Shown here: piece after piece, positions 1-8,331 of the stretch
Layout: the number at the start of each line of letters is the position of its first letter
How positions within the stretch are numbered: position 1 is the stretch's first letter
Assembly: GCA_934675165.1 (NCBI GenBank)
Contig: CAKUPP010000009.1
Span: 1-35,947, forward strand
Reading direction: 5' to 3'
DNA length: 35,947 nt
From: an uncultured Eubacteriales bacterium
GTDB taxonomy: Bacteria; Bacillota; Clostridia; Oscillospirales; Acutalibacteraceae
Notes under the pieces: model-generated
Told to the model about the DNA's origin: nothing
What the model saw: the letters and a program-made list of their open reading frames with translations, nothing else
Databases searched by the model: none
Translations under genes and position numbers: made by a program

Positions 1-18
1 TCCCTTTTTTGTTTTTTC

Positions 19-55
19 CCCCCTTCCTTCTTGGCTTGGGGGCTCATTTTTTTTT
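19..55 (+). terminator. Possible terminator hairpin of an upstream gene
   Basis: Five C residues (19-23) can pair with five G residues (38-42) across a pyrimidine-rich loop, and a run of nine T follows at 47-55. This looks like an intrinsic terminator for a gene to the left of the window. The stem is short and the loop is long, so this is tentative. The block GCTCATTTTTTT occurs twice in succession here (42-53 and 57-68). Confidence 0.4.
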
Positions 56-74
56 CGCTCATTTTTTTCGTTTA

Positions 75-105
75 GGACAACTTTTTTGAGTTGTCCATTT
101 TATTT
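75..105 (+). terminator. Second terminator-like hairpin
   Basis: GGACAACT at 75-82 pairs perfectly with AGTTGTCC at 89-96, with a six-base T-rich loop. The sequence that follows is T-rich but interrupted by A. With the preceding hairpin it probably insulates the 1140-residue gene from upstream transcription. Confidence 0.5.
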
Positions 106-133
106 TGCTTATTATATATAAACAACAAAATAT

Positions 134-162
134 TTGATTTTTGTTTATTTTTTGTGTATAAT
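134..162 (+). promoter_or_regulatory. Sigma-A-type promoter for the 1140-residue gene
   Basis: TTGATT (134-139), a 17-base spacer and a perfect TATAAT (157-162) make a convincing vegetative promoter. Transcription would begin near 169. This rules out a start codon at 134 for the gene that follows and supports the ATG at 194. Confidence 0.7.
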
Positions 163-193
163 AAAACACATGACTTTTTTAGGAGTGATAAAA

Positions 194-3100
194 ATGGATG
201 AGAATGAAAAAAGGGCGATTGAAATTTTTAATAAACTACTTGCTTTTGGTAAGCAAAAAATTTGTGATTTGTTGGATAAATTTAGCGAATATGACAATAA
301 AGTATTGTTTTGTCTTTTAGATTACGATTCTAAGGACACTGATGAGGTAAAAAAATTGCTGAAAAGCCTTAATCATTATTTAGTAATATCAAATTTTAAT
401 AATTATTTTAAGGATAATAAAAAAGTTTTTTTTAATACTAATGTTGTTTCTCTTATGAAACAACATGTGGAATCATTTGAAAATGATGTGAAAAATGGTA
501 CTCTAAAAATAGATTCTGACACAGTAACATTTCTAGAAAAGATGAGTAATTTATTTGATTATGGGAAAAAAGCTAATCATTTTTTTACTGAGTGCATGAA
601 TTCTTTTCTTAACTTTAAAAAAGAGTTTTCTGATATAAAAGAATATTTTGAACAATGGAATAAATTTGGTCAACTTTGTATGAGTGAGAATAATAAAATT
701 ATAAAACAAGAAGCAGATAAATTATGGAATGAAGAAGCCAAGCAATTTTTAAGCGTGGAACAAGTAAGTTATGACTATATGTTAAATTGTGCGAATAAAT
801 TTCAAAAATTGCGTGAACATGTAAATAAGTATAAATTGGTACCTGAAAGAGTACTGAATGATTCAGCACTGGCTTTTGATGAATATATTAATAATTTTAA
901 GGATTTTGCTTTTAATGAATTATATTGGACAGAACGTCTTTTCCGTTTTGTACGAAATTATGAAAATGAAGTTCTCTGCAAAGTAGATAAGGTGTATAAA
1001 AAATCATTTTCTAATTTAGATGATGTAAAGAAAAATAACGATTTATTTAAAGATGTATCGTTAGAAAAATGGTCACATTCGAATGAAAAATATATATTTG
1101 ACAAAGAGGCAGAAAAATGTCTTAGAAATGTAATAAATACATTATTTATGCGTCATTATCAGAAATATGGTCCAATATACGCTTATTCTAAGCATATTGA
1201 TACTATACGTTCAGATATTAGACTGTTAAATAGATGCGTAGACCGTTGTTTTAGTTCAATTGAAAATATGCTTTTAACTCAGTTTGAAAGTGTAAACAAA
1301 GCGGAAGGATTTAGGAGATCATTTATAGATTTGATATGTATGAACAATTATGAATTATTTTTAAAAACACCACGAGATTTTATAAATGAGTATAAAAATA
1401 AAGTGCTTCCAAAATGTCCACTGGAGTGGAAAAATGCTATAGGAGATATTGAGGTCCAGCTTAAGCCGATTACATCTAATTGTGAATTGGGAAAGTACTT
1501 AGATTTTGAATTTGGAAGTGATGAATTTCCGTTAGAAAAAGCAAAACGTTTCTATGAAGTAATTTTACGTGTATTGTTATGCGATAACTCTGATAACACA
1601 ATTGAATATTCTAAGAGAAATATGGTTAGTGAAGAATTTTTCAATCACGCGGATTTTATTTTTGCTGGAACAGAAGAATATTTAGATTTCAAAATTGGCT
1701 GTCCTGATGAAATTGAAGTGTCAACTTATATAATTGAACTATGTGATTCTTTACGCGAAACAGTGGAAGATGCTATAAATAATAGCGATGTTGATAAATA
1801 TAGTACAGAAGATATGGTAAATAGGTTTTTAAATAGCATGAATTTTGCAAAATTGTCGTGCTATAAGAATGAAAAAAATGATACTGCAGTTTGGATTACG
1901 AAATTAGAAAAATGTAAAAAAAGTTTAAAAAATAAAGGGCTCCTTGAAACTGTGAAATCTTTAAAAAGTGCGTTTTCAAAAAATACAGTGAAAGAATTAA
2001 ACGTAAATGAAGCTATTGATGAATTGGTGAACAAATTAGATGAATTTTTGAAAAAAATTACTGTTACCAAAGACAACAAAGAGGGAATAGTAAATACTCT
2101 TGTAGCATTGATAAAAAATTGGAATGAGATTTTGGGACGCGATGGAAATGCGGACAATTTACAAGCAGGAACAATATATGATACGGTTATAAAAGCAGTA
2201 AAAGGTGGATTAAATAACAAAAATATTGAAATCTATTTTAATAAAAAAAGAAGTAAAACAGCAGTTTGGTTACTAAGCATTAAAAATTATGTAGAAAAAA
2301 GTATAAAAGGCATAGATCCTATAAGTTTTATAATAGGATTTAAAAATTGTATTAAAGATGTTCCTTTGGTCACTTTTAAAAAAGCTGCTGTAAACTACGA
2401 TAGCGTAAAAGGAGCTATTGCAGTTTTGAATGAAACTTTAAAATACAGAGTAAAACAACTTGCAGGACGATTGGTTTGGAAAATAAATGACGCATTAAAT
2501 GATGAAAAAACTTTTCAAGAAAAATTTAAAAATATATATAAAGATAAAAAATGTATGATCAATTGTGGCTATGGTAGATATTTTTCAGATAACGGTACTC
2601 TTGGTCAGAAGGTAAAAACTTTATATTCCAGCAAATCAAATAAGGAAAAAATTAAGGCATTATGTGAATTTGAAAATGCATTTAAGAAATATCTTAATAA
2701 AACAATAGTCAAAAATGGTATTAAAATACCAAGTTCAGAAATTGCACTAGAGCCATTAGCCAGTTGTCCAAGTGTAGTAAAAATTGTAATTGATATTGAT
2801 ACAAAACCGTTAAGGTGTAAATTGTCAGGTAAAGATGTAGTGATAAATGCTGAAAATAAAAGTAAAAATAAGAATGATTTTGAGGCTAGAAAAGGAGCTT
2901 TTATTAATATTTTAGTAAAATGGACCAATGTAATTGAGACATGGGACGGTGAAGATAATCTAGACTTATCTTCATGTGTCAATGATGTTAACACGATCTG
3001 GAATCCTAATGGAGAAACAAAAAAATGGTTGGATAAGGTTGTAAGTACATGTAAAAATGTGAATGGAAAATATAACAGAATCAGAGTTTTAGAGGAAATA

Positions 3101-3616
3101 AAAAAAGCTGCAAAGTCGCTTCCTGGATTTACATTTAAAGGAGGCGTAATTAAAGATGTATACGTTAAGGATTCTATTAAAAAGTTTATAAATGTAATTG
3201 AGTCAAAAAAAATCATGTTTAAAAATACTTTTAAACATGATTTTGAAAAGATATTAGAGAAATATCTAGACGCTTGTGTAGAATATGTGCATGATGGTGG
3301 CTTTTTTGCTAACGAAGGGAGAAAAGCGAAGGAAGAAAAGAAAAAAACGAGAGAATTATTGGAAAACTATACTCAAAAATATTTTAAAAGTGAGGATGTT
3401 ACGCCGCAATTTGTTAATGGTTTTATTACAGTTGCTGATATACGATCCATGAGGATAGAATTTATAGGTATGGCAGCATATGGATATGAAACTGCAAAAA
3501 TGCACATAGATACCGATTTTAAAAATTTAAAAAATTCAGTAAAAAAAGAAACTTCTGTAGATATTAAATTGGCTTTACCTAATGAACTTAAAGCGCCTCT
3601 TTTTGTCAAGGAATAA
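194..3616 (+). CDS. Large uncharacterised protein with degenerate internal repeats
   Basis: The product is 1140 residues. I chose ATG 194 because AGGAG at 181-185 sits at the right distance and the promoter places the transcript start near 169, downstream of the earlier in-frame codon at 134. I recognise no family, signal peptide or membrane segment. The protein looks mostly alpha-helical, rich in Lys, Asn and aromatic residues. Between about residues 560 and 1010 a degenerate unit recurs: a T-x-x-W block starts at 564, 689 and 942, with a weaker version at 802. An N-x-L-V...W...DG...DNL block precedes it at about 634 and 903. It is a single-gene transcription unit, convergent with rimI, and no clear terminator is visible in 3617-3701. 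Its proximity to the contractile-particle operon raises the possibility of a cargo, but nothing in the sequence proves this. Confidence 0.85.
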   Translation: MDENEKRAIEIFNKLLAFGKQKICDLLDKFSEYDNKVLFCLLDYDSKDTDEVKKLLKSLNHYLVISNFNNYFKDNKKVFFNTNVVSLMKQHVESFENDVKNGTLKIDSDTVTFLEKMSNLFDYGKKANHFFTECMNSFLNFKKEFSDIKEYFEQWNKFGQLCMSENNKIIKQEADKLWNEEAKQFLSVEQVSYDYMLNCANKFQKLREHVNKYKLVPERVLNDSALAFDEYINNFKDFAFNELYWTERLFRFVRNYENEVLCKVDKVYKKSFSNLDDVKKNNDLFKDVSLEKWSHSNEKYIFDKEAEKCLRNVINTLFMRHYQKYGPIYAYSKHIDTIRSDIRLLNRCVDRCFSSIENMLLTQFESVNKAEGFRRSFIDLICMNNYELFLKTPRDFINEYKNKVLPKCPLEWKNAIGDIEVQLKPITSNCELGKYLDFEFGSDEFPLEKAKRFYEVILRVLLCDNSDNTIEYSKRNMVSEEFFNHADFIFAGTEEYLDFKIGCPDEIEVSTYIIELCDSLRETVEDAINNSDVDKYSTEDMVNRFLNSMNFAKLSCYKNEKNDTAVWITKLEKCKKSLKNKGLLETVKSLKSAFSKNTVKELNVNEAIDELVNKLDEFLKKITVTKDNKEGIVNTLVALIKNWNEILGRDGNADNLQAGTIYDTVIKAVKGGLNNKNIEIYFNKKRSKTAVWLLSIKNYVEKSIKGIDPISFIIGFKNCIKDVPLVTFKKAAVNYDSVKGAIAVLNETLKYRVKQLAGRLVWKINDALNDEKTFQEKFKNIYKDKKCMINCGYGRYFSDNGTLGQKVKTLYSSKSNKEKIKALCEFENAFKKYLNKTIVKNGIKIPSSEIALEPLASCPSVVKIVIDIDTKPLRCKLSGKDVVINAENKSKNKNDFEARKGAFINILVKWTNVIETWDGEDNLDLSSCVNDVNTIWNPNGETKKWLDKVVSTCKNVNGKYNRIRVLEEIKKAAKSLPGFTFKGGVIKDVYVKDSIKKFINVIESKKIMFKNTFKHDFEKILEKYLDACVEYVHDGGFFANEGRKAKEEKKKTRELLENYTQKYFKSEDVTPQFVNGFITVADIRSMRIEFIGMAAYGYETAKMHIDTDFKNLKNSVKKETSVDIKLALPNELKAPLFVKE

Positions 3617-3701
3617 AGAAAAATTTGTTTTCAGGGATTTTAGTATATACTGTTTATAAATATATTTCATATAACTAAATCGATTTGGAAGGTAATTTAC
3701 A

Positions 3702-4145
3702 TTACAAATTTAAATTCATGATTATAGCATCTTCTGGTGGATTTGAATAAAACATTTTTCGAATTCCCGAAAGTGAAAATCCAAATTTTTTGTATAAAGA
3801 GATTGCAACAAAATTGGATTTTCTGACTTCAAGTGTAATAAATTTAAGCGAATTATTTTTTGAATAGCTGATTAAATTTCTTATAAGATTTGTTGCTATT
3901 TTGTTACCCCGAAAATTATTTTTAACAGCAACATTGCAAATAAACCCTATATTATCTGCAGTGTACATTCCTATATAACCTACGACATCGTCTGTTGATT
4001 TTGCAACAAAAAACTGATAAATTTTGGAATTAAAAGCATCTTTAAAAGCTGTTTCTCCCCAAGGCTCTGAGAAACAGCTTTGTTCTATTTTGCAAACGGC
4101 AGGTATATCTTCTTTTGTCATAGTTGTAATGTTAATCTTTTGCAT
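3702..4145 (-). CDS. rimI: Ribosomal-protein-S18-alanine N-acetyltransferase (RimI-like GNAT)
   Basis: This 147-residue protein is a single GNAT domain of normal RimI length. RimI acetylates the N-terminal alanine of ribosomal protein S18 using acetyl-CoA. The N-terminal EQSCFSEPW block is typical of RimI. The acetyl-CoA loop is in VKNNFRGNKIATNLI (motif A, pattern R-x-x-G-x-A/I). The LEVRKSNFVAISLYKKFGF stretch and the terminal PPEDAIIM match the family. Its ATG lies 14 bases inside the end of polA on the same strand, so translation is probably coupled. It is the last gene of the yebC-polA-rimI operon. A related GNAT with another substrate cannot be excluded, but the EQ...F..PW and LEVR..N..A..LY motifs favour RimI. 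Confidence 0.87.
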   Translation of the reverse strand: MQKINITTMTKEDIPAVCKIEQSCFSEPWGETAFKDAFNSKIYQFFVAKSTDDVVGYIGMYTADNIGFICNVAVKNNFRGNKIATNLIRNLISYSKNNSLKFITLEVRKSNFVAISLYKKFGFSLSGIRKMFYSNPPEDAIIMNLNL

Positions 4146-6702
4146 CGAACCACGTCTTTCCTACTGCAATATGAACTTTTAAAGGTATTTTTAATTTTAC
4201 TGCATTTTCCATTTCTTTTTTTAAAATGTCTTTTACCACGTCAATCTCGCTGTTTGGAGAATCTATTATTAATTCGTCGTGAACTTGTAAAATTAATTTG
4301 GCACCAAGGCCTCTTTTTTGCAATTCTTTACAAACGTTTATCATTGAAATTTTTATTATGTCAGCAGCGCTTCCCTGAATTGGCATGTTTCTTGCAACGC
4401 GTTCGCCAAAAGATTTTAGAATATGATTAGGGGATGAAAGCTCTGGAAGATATCTTTTTCTATGAAAAATTGTTTCTACGTATCCTTTTTTTGAAGCTTC
4501 AGATATAACATTTTTCATGTAATTATCTATTCCTTTATAATGCTCTAGGTATCGGTTTATATAATTTTTAGCTTCATAATTACTTATTTTTAATTCTTGT
4601 GCAAGAGAAAAAGCACTCATGCCGTATAATATTCCAAAATTTACTGTTTTGGATCTAAAACGCATTTCTTTTGTTACCATTTCAGTGGGAACGCCAAATA
4701 TTTGTGAAGCAGTAATCGTGTGAATATCCTCGTCGTTTTTGAATGCAGCTATCATATTTTCATCGCCAGATATGTGTGCCATGACACGAAGCTCAATTTG
4801 AGAGTAATCTGCATCAACCAAAACGGAACCAGGCGATGCTTTAAAATATTTTCGAAGTTGGCGTCCACGTTCTGTTCTGACGGGAATGTTTTGTAAATTA
4901 GGCTCTGCAGAACTTATTCTTCCAGTTCTCGTTTCTATCTGATTGAACGAAGAGTGAATTTTTTCATCTTTATCAACGAGTTCTAATATAGAATCAATGT
5001 AAGTGGATTTTAATTTCACTAAAGCTCTGTATTCTAATATTTGATCAATTATAGGGTGAACAGATTTAAGTTTTTCTAAAACTTGAGCATTTGTGGAATA
5101 ACCGTTTTTTGTTTTTTTCCCTTTGGGCAACATAAGTTTTTCAAATAAAATATTTCCAAGCTGTTTTGGAGAATTTATGTTAAATGTGCATCCTGCGGAC
5201 AAATAAATTTCTGATTCTGCTGAATTGATTTGAGTTTTAAGCTCCAAACCATATGATTTTAATCCACTTTTATCTATACAAAAACCGGCATTTTCCATTT
5301 TGGCTAAAATTTTTGCTAGTGGTTGTTCTACTTCTTGTAATAAGTAAGATTGGTTATTTTCTATTATTTTATTTTTTAATATTTTGCTTAGTGCATGAAT
5401 GGAATATATTGTTTTTAGAATTTCCGTATCTGTTTCATCTAAGTTTTCAACGACTTTAACATTAGGTATATTATATTCATCTGCAAGTTTTAAAAGAGTG
5501 TATTCTTTAGCACTTGGTTCAATAAGATAAGCAGCGAGCATTACATCAAAAACTGTTCCTAATAAAGTAACATTTTTTGAATCTAAAAATTTAGTTAGAG
5601 ACTTTAGATCATATATATTTTTAGAAATTGTTTTATTTTCTAAAACGTCAACAAAGAAATTGTTAATTTGGGAGTTTTCTGCTAAAACTTTATAAATTTT
5701 TTTATCGTGAAAAACATAAAACGAGTTATTATTTTTATCAAATAAAAGCGATACTTCTTTAACTGTATCAACCATTTTCAAAAAATTATCAAAATTTTTA
5801 TCAAAAGACACAAATTCTTCTATAGTATTGACATCAGATAGATTCATTTTTTCAATAAAAGAATAAAATTCTAACCGTGTAAGTATTTTTTTGACTTCTT
5901 GTGTGTTTTGTTTTTGGGGAATGTTTTCTTCGTCAGCTATATTTATAGGGACGTGCTTGTTTATTTTACCCAAATCATAGCTTAAAAAAGCTGTCTCTTT
6001 TCCGTTTTTTAATTTTAATTTTAAATTTTCTTTTATATCTAAATTTTCTAAATTTTTATAGATGTAATCTATGTTACCAAAACGTGAAATCAAATCTCTA
6101 GCAGTCTTTTCTCCTATTCCCATTACTCCCGGGATACAGTCAGACGTGTCGCCCTGTAAGGCTTTTATATCAACTAATTGATCGGGTGTAACACCGTATT
6201 CTTCTTTTACTTTTTCAGAATCATACAAGATAGATTCTGCCTTCCCAAATTTGGTTTTTGCTATTCTAACACTTACATTTTTGGAGATTAGTTGTAAACT
6301 GTCGCGATCTCCTGTTGCGAGTACACAGCTGTAATTTTTTTGATCACAATACTGTGCGAACGTTCCGAGAATATCGTCTGCTTCATAGCCTTCACATGAA
6401 ATCAGATGATATCCCATAGCTTTTAAAAGATCTTTTAAAATAGGGACCTGACTTGCCAATTCTTCTGGCATGCCTTTGCGCGAAGATTTATACCCGCTGT
6501 ACATTTTATGCCTAAAAGTAGGCTTTTTAACATCAAATGCAATAACAACCGCTTCGGGAGAAACTTCATTTAAAAGTTTTTGAAGAGTAGATAAAAATCC
6601 GTATATTGCATTAGTCATCTGGCCTTCTTTGTTTGAAAGAATTTTTATTCCGTAGAAAGCTCTGTTTAATATGCTGTTGCCGTCAAGAATTAGATATTTC
6701 AT
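4132..6702 (-). CDS. polA: DNA polymerase I
   Basis: This 856-residue family A polymerase works in Okazaki-fragment maturation and repair synthesis. The N-terminal ~290 residues form the 5'-3' exonuclease, seen in YLILDGNSILNRAFYG, YEADDILGT, ATGDRDSLQL and GDTSDCIPGVMGIGEKTA. The C-terminal ~400 residues hold the polymerase motifs: A (DADYSQIELRVMAH), B (RFRSKTVNFGILYG) and C (LQVHDELIIDSP). The middle domain corresponds to the 3'-5' exonuclease fold, but the first DxE metal motif reads LLFDKNN, so proofreading is probably lost, as in Bacillus-type enzymes. The ATG at 6702 follows a GGCGGTGA-type Shine-Dalgarno. It lies 22 bases after yebC, and its 3' end overlaps rimI by 14 bases. Confidence 0.97.
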   Translation of the reverse strand: MKYLILDGNSILNRAFYGIKILSNKEGQMTNAIYGFLSTLQKLLNEVSPEAVVIAFDVKKPTFRHKMYSGYKSSRKGMPEELASQVPILKDLLKAMGYHLISCEGYEADDILGTFAQYCDQKNYSCVLATGDRDSLQLISKNVSVRIAKTKFGKAESILYDSEKVKEEYGVTPDQLVDIKALQGDTSDCIPGVMGIGEKTARDLISRFGNIDYIYKNLENLDIKENLKLKLKNGKETAFLSYDLGKINKHVPINIADEENIPQKQNTQEVKKILTRLEFYSFIEKMNLSDVNTIEEFVSFDKNFDNFLKMVDTVKEVSLLFDKNNNSFYVFHDKKIYKVLAENSQINNFFVDVLENKTISKNIYDLKSLTKFLDSKNVTLLGTVFDVMLAAYLIEPSAKEYTLLKLADEYNIPNVKVVENLDETDTEILKTIYSIHALSKILKNKIIENNQSYLLQEVEQPLAKILAKMENAGFCIDKSGLKSYGLELKTQINSAESEIYLSAGCTFNINSPKQLGNILFEKLMLPKGKKTKNGYSTNAQVLEKLKSVHPIIDQILEYRALVKLKSTYIDSILELVDKDEKIHSSFNQIETRTGRISSAEPNLQNIPVRTERGRQLRKYFKASPGSVLVDADYSQIELRVMAHISGDENMIAAFKNDEDIHTITASQIFGVPTEMVTKEMRFRSKTVNFGILYGMSAFSLAQELKISNYEAKNYINRYLEHYKGIDNYMKNVISEASKKGYVETIFHRKRYLPELSSPNHILKSFGERVARNMPIQGSAADIIKISMINVCKELQKRGLGAKLILQVHDELIIDSPNSEIDVVKDILKKEMENAVKLKIPLKVHIAVGKTWFDAKD

Positions 6703-6724
6703 CTAAATTGTCACCGCCTGGTTG

Positions 6725-7438
6725 TTATTTTAAATTGTGCCAAACATTGGTAATATCTTCGTCTTCATCCAATACATCTAATAAAATATTTACCTTTTCT
6801 GATTCTTCATCAGAGAGATTTACATACGTTTCCGGAACCATTCCTATCTCTGAAGATATTATTTTGTATTTATTATTTTTGAAATAATTGTATATGTTTT
6901 CGTAATCTTCTTTTTCAGTATATATGATGAAGCAGTCATCATCTTTGATAAAGTCAATAGCACCAGATTCAATGGCTTCCTCTTCTAATTTGGAAAAATC
7001 TGTTTCTTCTAAGTCTATAACAATGACTCCTTTTTGTGTAAACATGAATGAAACACATCCTGTAGAGCCCAAATTACCACCGTATTTACTAAAGTAGTGT
7101 CTAAGATTTCCGGCAGTTCGGTTGCGATTATCTGTAAGAGTTTTTACTATTATTGCTACTCCCGAAGGACCGTATCCTTCATACGTTATTTCCTCATAAT
7201 TATTTGCGTCCCCGCCGGCTGCTTTTTTTATGATTCTTTCGATATTGTCATTTGGGACATTGCTTGCTTTGGCTTTTGATATGCAATCTCTGAGTTTAAA
7301 ATTAGTTGTTGGATCAGGTCCGCCTTCTTTAACGGCGACCGCAAGTTCTCTTCCTACTTTTGTAAATATTTTTGCACGCTGTGCATCAGTTTTTTCTTTT
7401 TTCCTTTTTATGTTATTCCATTTTGAGTGTCCTGACAT
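6725..7438 (-). CDS. yebC: YebC/PmpR (TACO1) family protein
   Basis: The product is 237 residues. It begins with the family signature MSGHSKWNNIKRKK and contains GYGPSGVAIIVKTLTDNRNR and the NLGSTGCVSFMF stretch, both diagnostic. YebC proteins were long annotated as transcriptional regulators; more recent work on the family (TACO1 in mitochondria, bacterial YebC) points to a translation role, easing ribosome stalling at proline-rich stretches. I chose the ATG at 7438 because AGAGGTG lies six bases upstream and the conserved N-terminus starts there; a GTG nine bases earlier falls inside that site. It heads the yebC-polA-rimI operon. Confidence 0.95.
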   Translation of the reverse strand: MSGHSKWNNIKRKKEKTDAQRAKIFTKVGRELAVAVKEGGPDPTTNFKLRDCISKAKASNVPNDNIERIIKKAAGGDANNYEEITYEGYGPSGVAIIVKTLTDNRNRTAGNLRHYFSKYGGNLGSTGCVSFMFTQKGVIVIDLEETDFSKLEEEAIESGAIDFIKDDDCFIIYTEKEDYENIYNYFKNNKYKIISSEIGMVPETYVNLSDEESEKVNILLDVLDEDEDITNVWHNLK

Positions 7439-7473
7439 TTTCCACACCTCTTAGTAAATTATATTTATATATT

Positions 7474-7502
7474 ATTTTATTATTTTTTTTGGTAACTATC
7501 AA
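7474..7502 (-). promoter_or_regulatory. Promoter of the yebC-polA-rimI operon
   Basis: Read on the minus strand, TTGATA (7502-7497), a 17-base spacer containing an A8 tract, and TAAAAT (7479-7474) form a good sigma-A-type promoter. It sits about 35 bases upstream of the yebC start. The divergent mazF-like gene starts about 175 bases away; I see no equally clear promoter for it. Confidence 0.6.
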
Positions 7503-7677
7503 GGTTTAAAATTGTAGTTATACTTTGGATATAAAAGAAAAATTTAATGTTTTGAGTAAAATTAGTGTTTTTTTGTTTTTTTAAAATGTAATTTTTACAC
7601 ATGAATATTGATTAAACCTTTTTAGCATGACAAATACTATTTGTTGGTAGAAGAAAAATAGAAAGGGATTGATATTT

Positions 7678-8043
7678 ATGGAAATAAAAAGGGGAGATAT
7701 ATTTTATGCTGATTTAAGCCCTGTGGTAGGATCAGAACAAGGTGGGGTTAGACCAGTTTTAATTGTACAAAATGATACTGGAAATAAATATAGTCCAACA
7801 GTTATAGCTGCAGCTATAACAAGTCAGGAAACAAAAACTAATTTACCTACACATATAAGTTTGGCATCGGGCGGGTGTGGGCTTTCTAAAGATTCTGTAG
7901 TTCTTTTGGAACAAGTTAGAACGTTGGATAAACGCAGATTGAAAGAAAAGCGTGGAAGTGCAGATAAAAGTGCAATGAACAAAATAGATCAAGCTCTTTC
8001 AATAAGTTTTGGGTTAAGTGAAGGTTATGGTTCTACATACTAA
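7678..8043 (+). CDS. MazF/PemK-type endoribonuclease toxin (NdoA-like)
   Basis: The product is 121 residues. It matches the Bacillus NdoA/MazF type throughout: KRGDIFYADLSPVVGSEQGG, VRPVLIVQND, a central LPTHISL, then DSVVLLEQVRTLDKRRL. These enzymes cleave single-stranded RNA at short specific sequences. ATG 7678 gives the family N-terminus, with AAAGGG at 7662-7667; an in-frame TTG at 7669 is a less likely start. In Bacillus the antitoxin gene lies directly upstream. Here the 239 bases up to yebC (7439-7677) contain no candidate reading frame, so the toxin appears to stand alone, as in some other Clostridia. It is divergent from yebC and precedes the particle operon by about 120 bases, with no clear terminator between. 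Confidence 0.92.
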   Translation: MEIKRGDIFYADLSPVVGSEQGGVRPVLIVQNDTGNKYSPTVIAAAITSQETKTNLPTHISLASGGCGLSKDSVVLLEQVRTLDKRRLKEKRGSADKSAMNKIDQALSISFGLSEGYGSTY

Positions 8044-8162
8044 AAAATGGGAAAAACAAGTTTTTTTGGTGTTGAATCATGAATTTTTGCGAAAAAATGC
8101 ATAAAATAACAGAAACTATACGGCTATTTAGTGAAAAATTAATGGTTTATAATGAAACAACG

Positions 8163-8171
8163 TGCTATAAT
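8163..8171 (+). promoter_or_regulatory. Extended -10 promoter of the contractile-particle operon
   Basis: TGC-TATAAT at 8163-8171 is a perfect extended -10 element. The matching -35 position (8143-8148, TGGTTT) is poor, which is acceptable for extended -10 promoters but could also signal an activator. Transcription from about 8178 would give a ~150-base untranslated leader. The rest of 8044-8331 shows no gene I can support; it is AT-rich and has no clear terminator for mazF. Confidence 0.5.
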
Positions 8172-8331
8172 ACGTGTATGTATAAAAAAAATAATCGAAA
8201 ATCAATTTTATAGGTAAATTACAACAATAAATAATTTTCCTTGTTGAGAATTTACTTGATTTTTATTGGAATTATGGTAGGTGATGCGAAAAAAATAGTA
8301 ATTATGCTTAGTGCTAAAGGAGAGAGTGATA

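Noticed and set aside
2605..3216. Long minus-strand frame inside the 1140-residue gene
   Set aside because: It is an antisense shadow of a well-supported gene, with a Phe/Leu/Ser-rich composition expected from reading AT-rich Lys/Asn codons backwards.
3617..3701. Bidirectional terminator between the 1140-residue gene and rimI
   Set aside because: Short palindromes (AGTATATACT, AAATCGATTT) occur, but none forms a GC-containing stem with a T-run on either strand.
8079..8213. 44-codon ATG-started frame between mazF and the particle operon
   Set aside because: It has no convincing Shine-Dalgarno, contains the predicted operon promoter, and its product has no recognisable feature.
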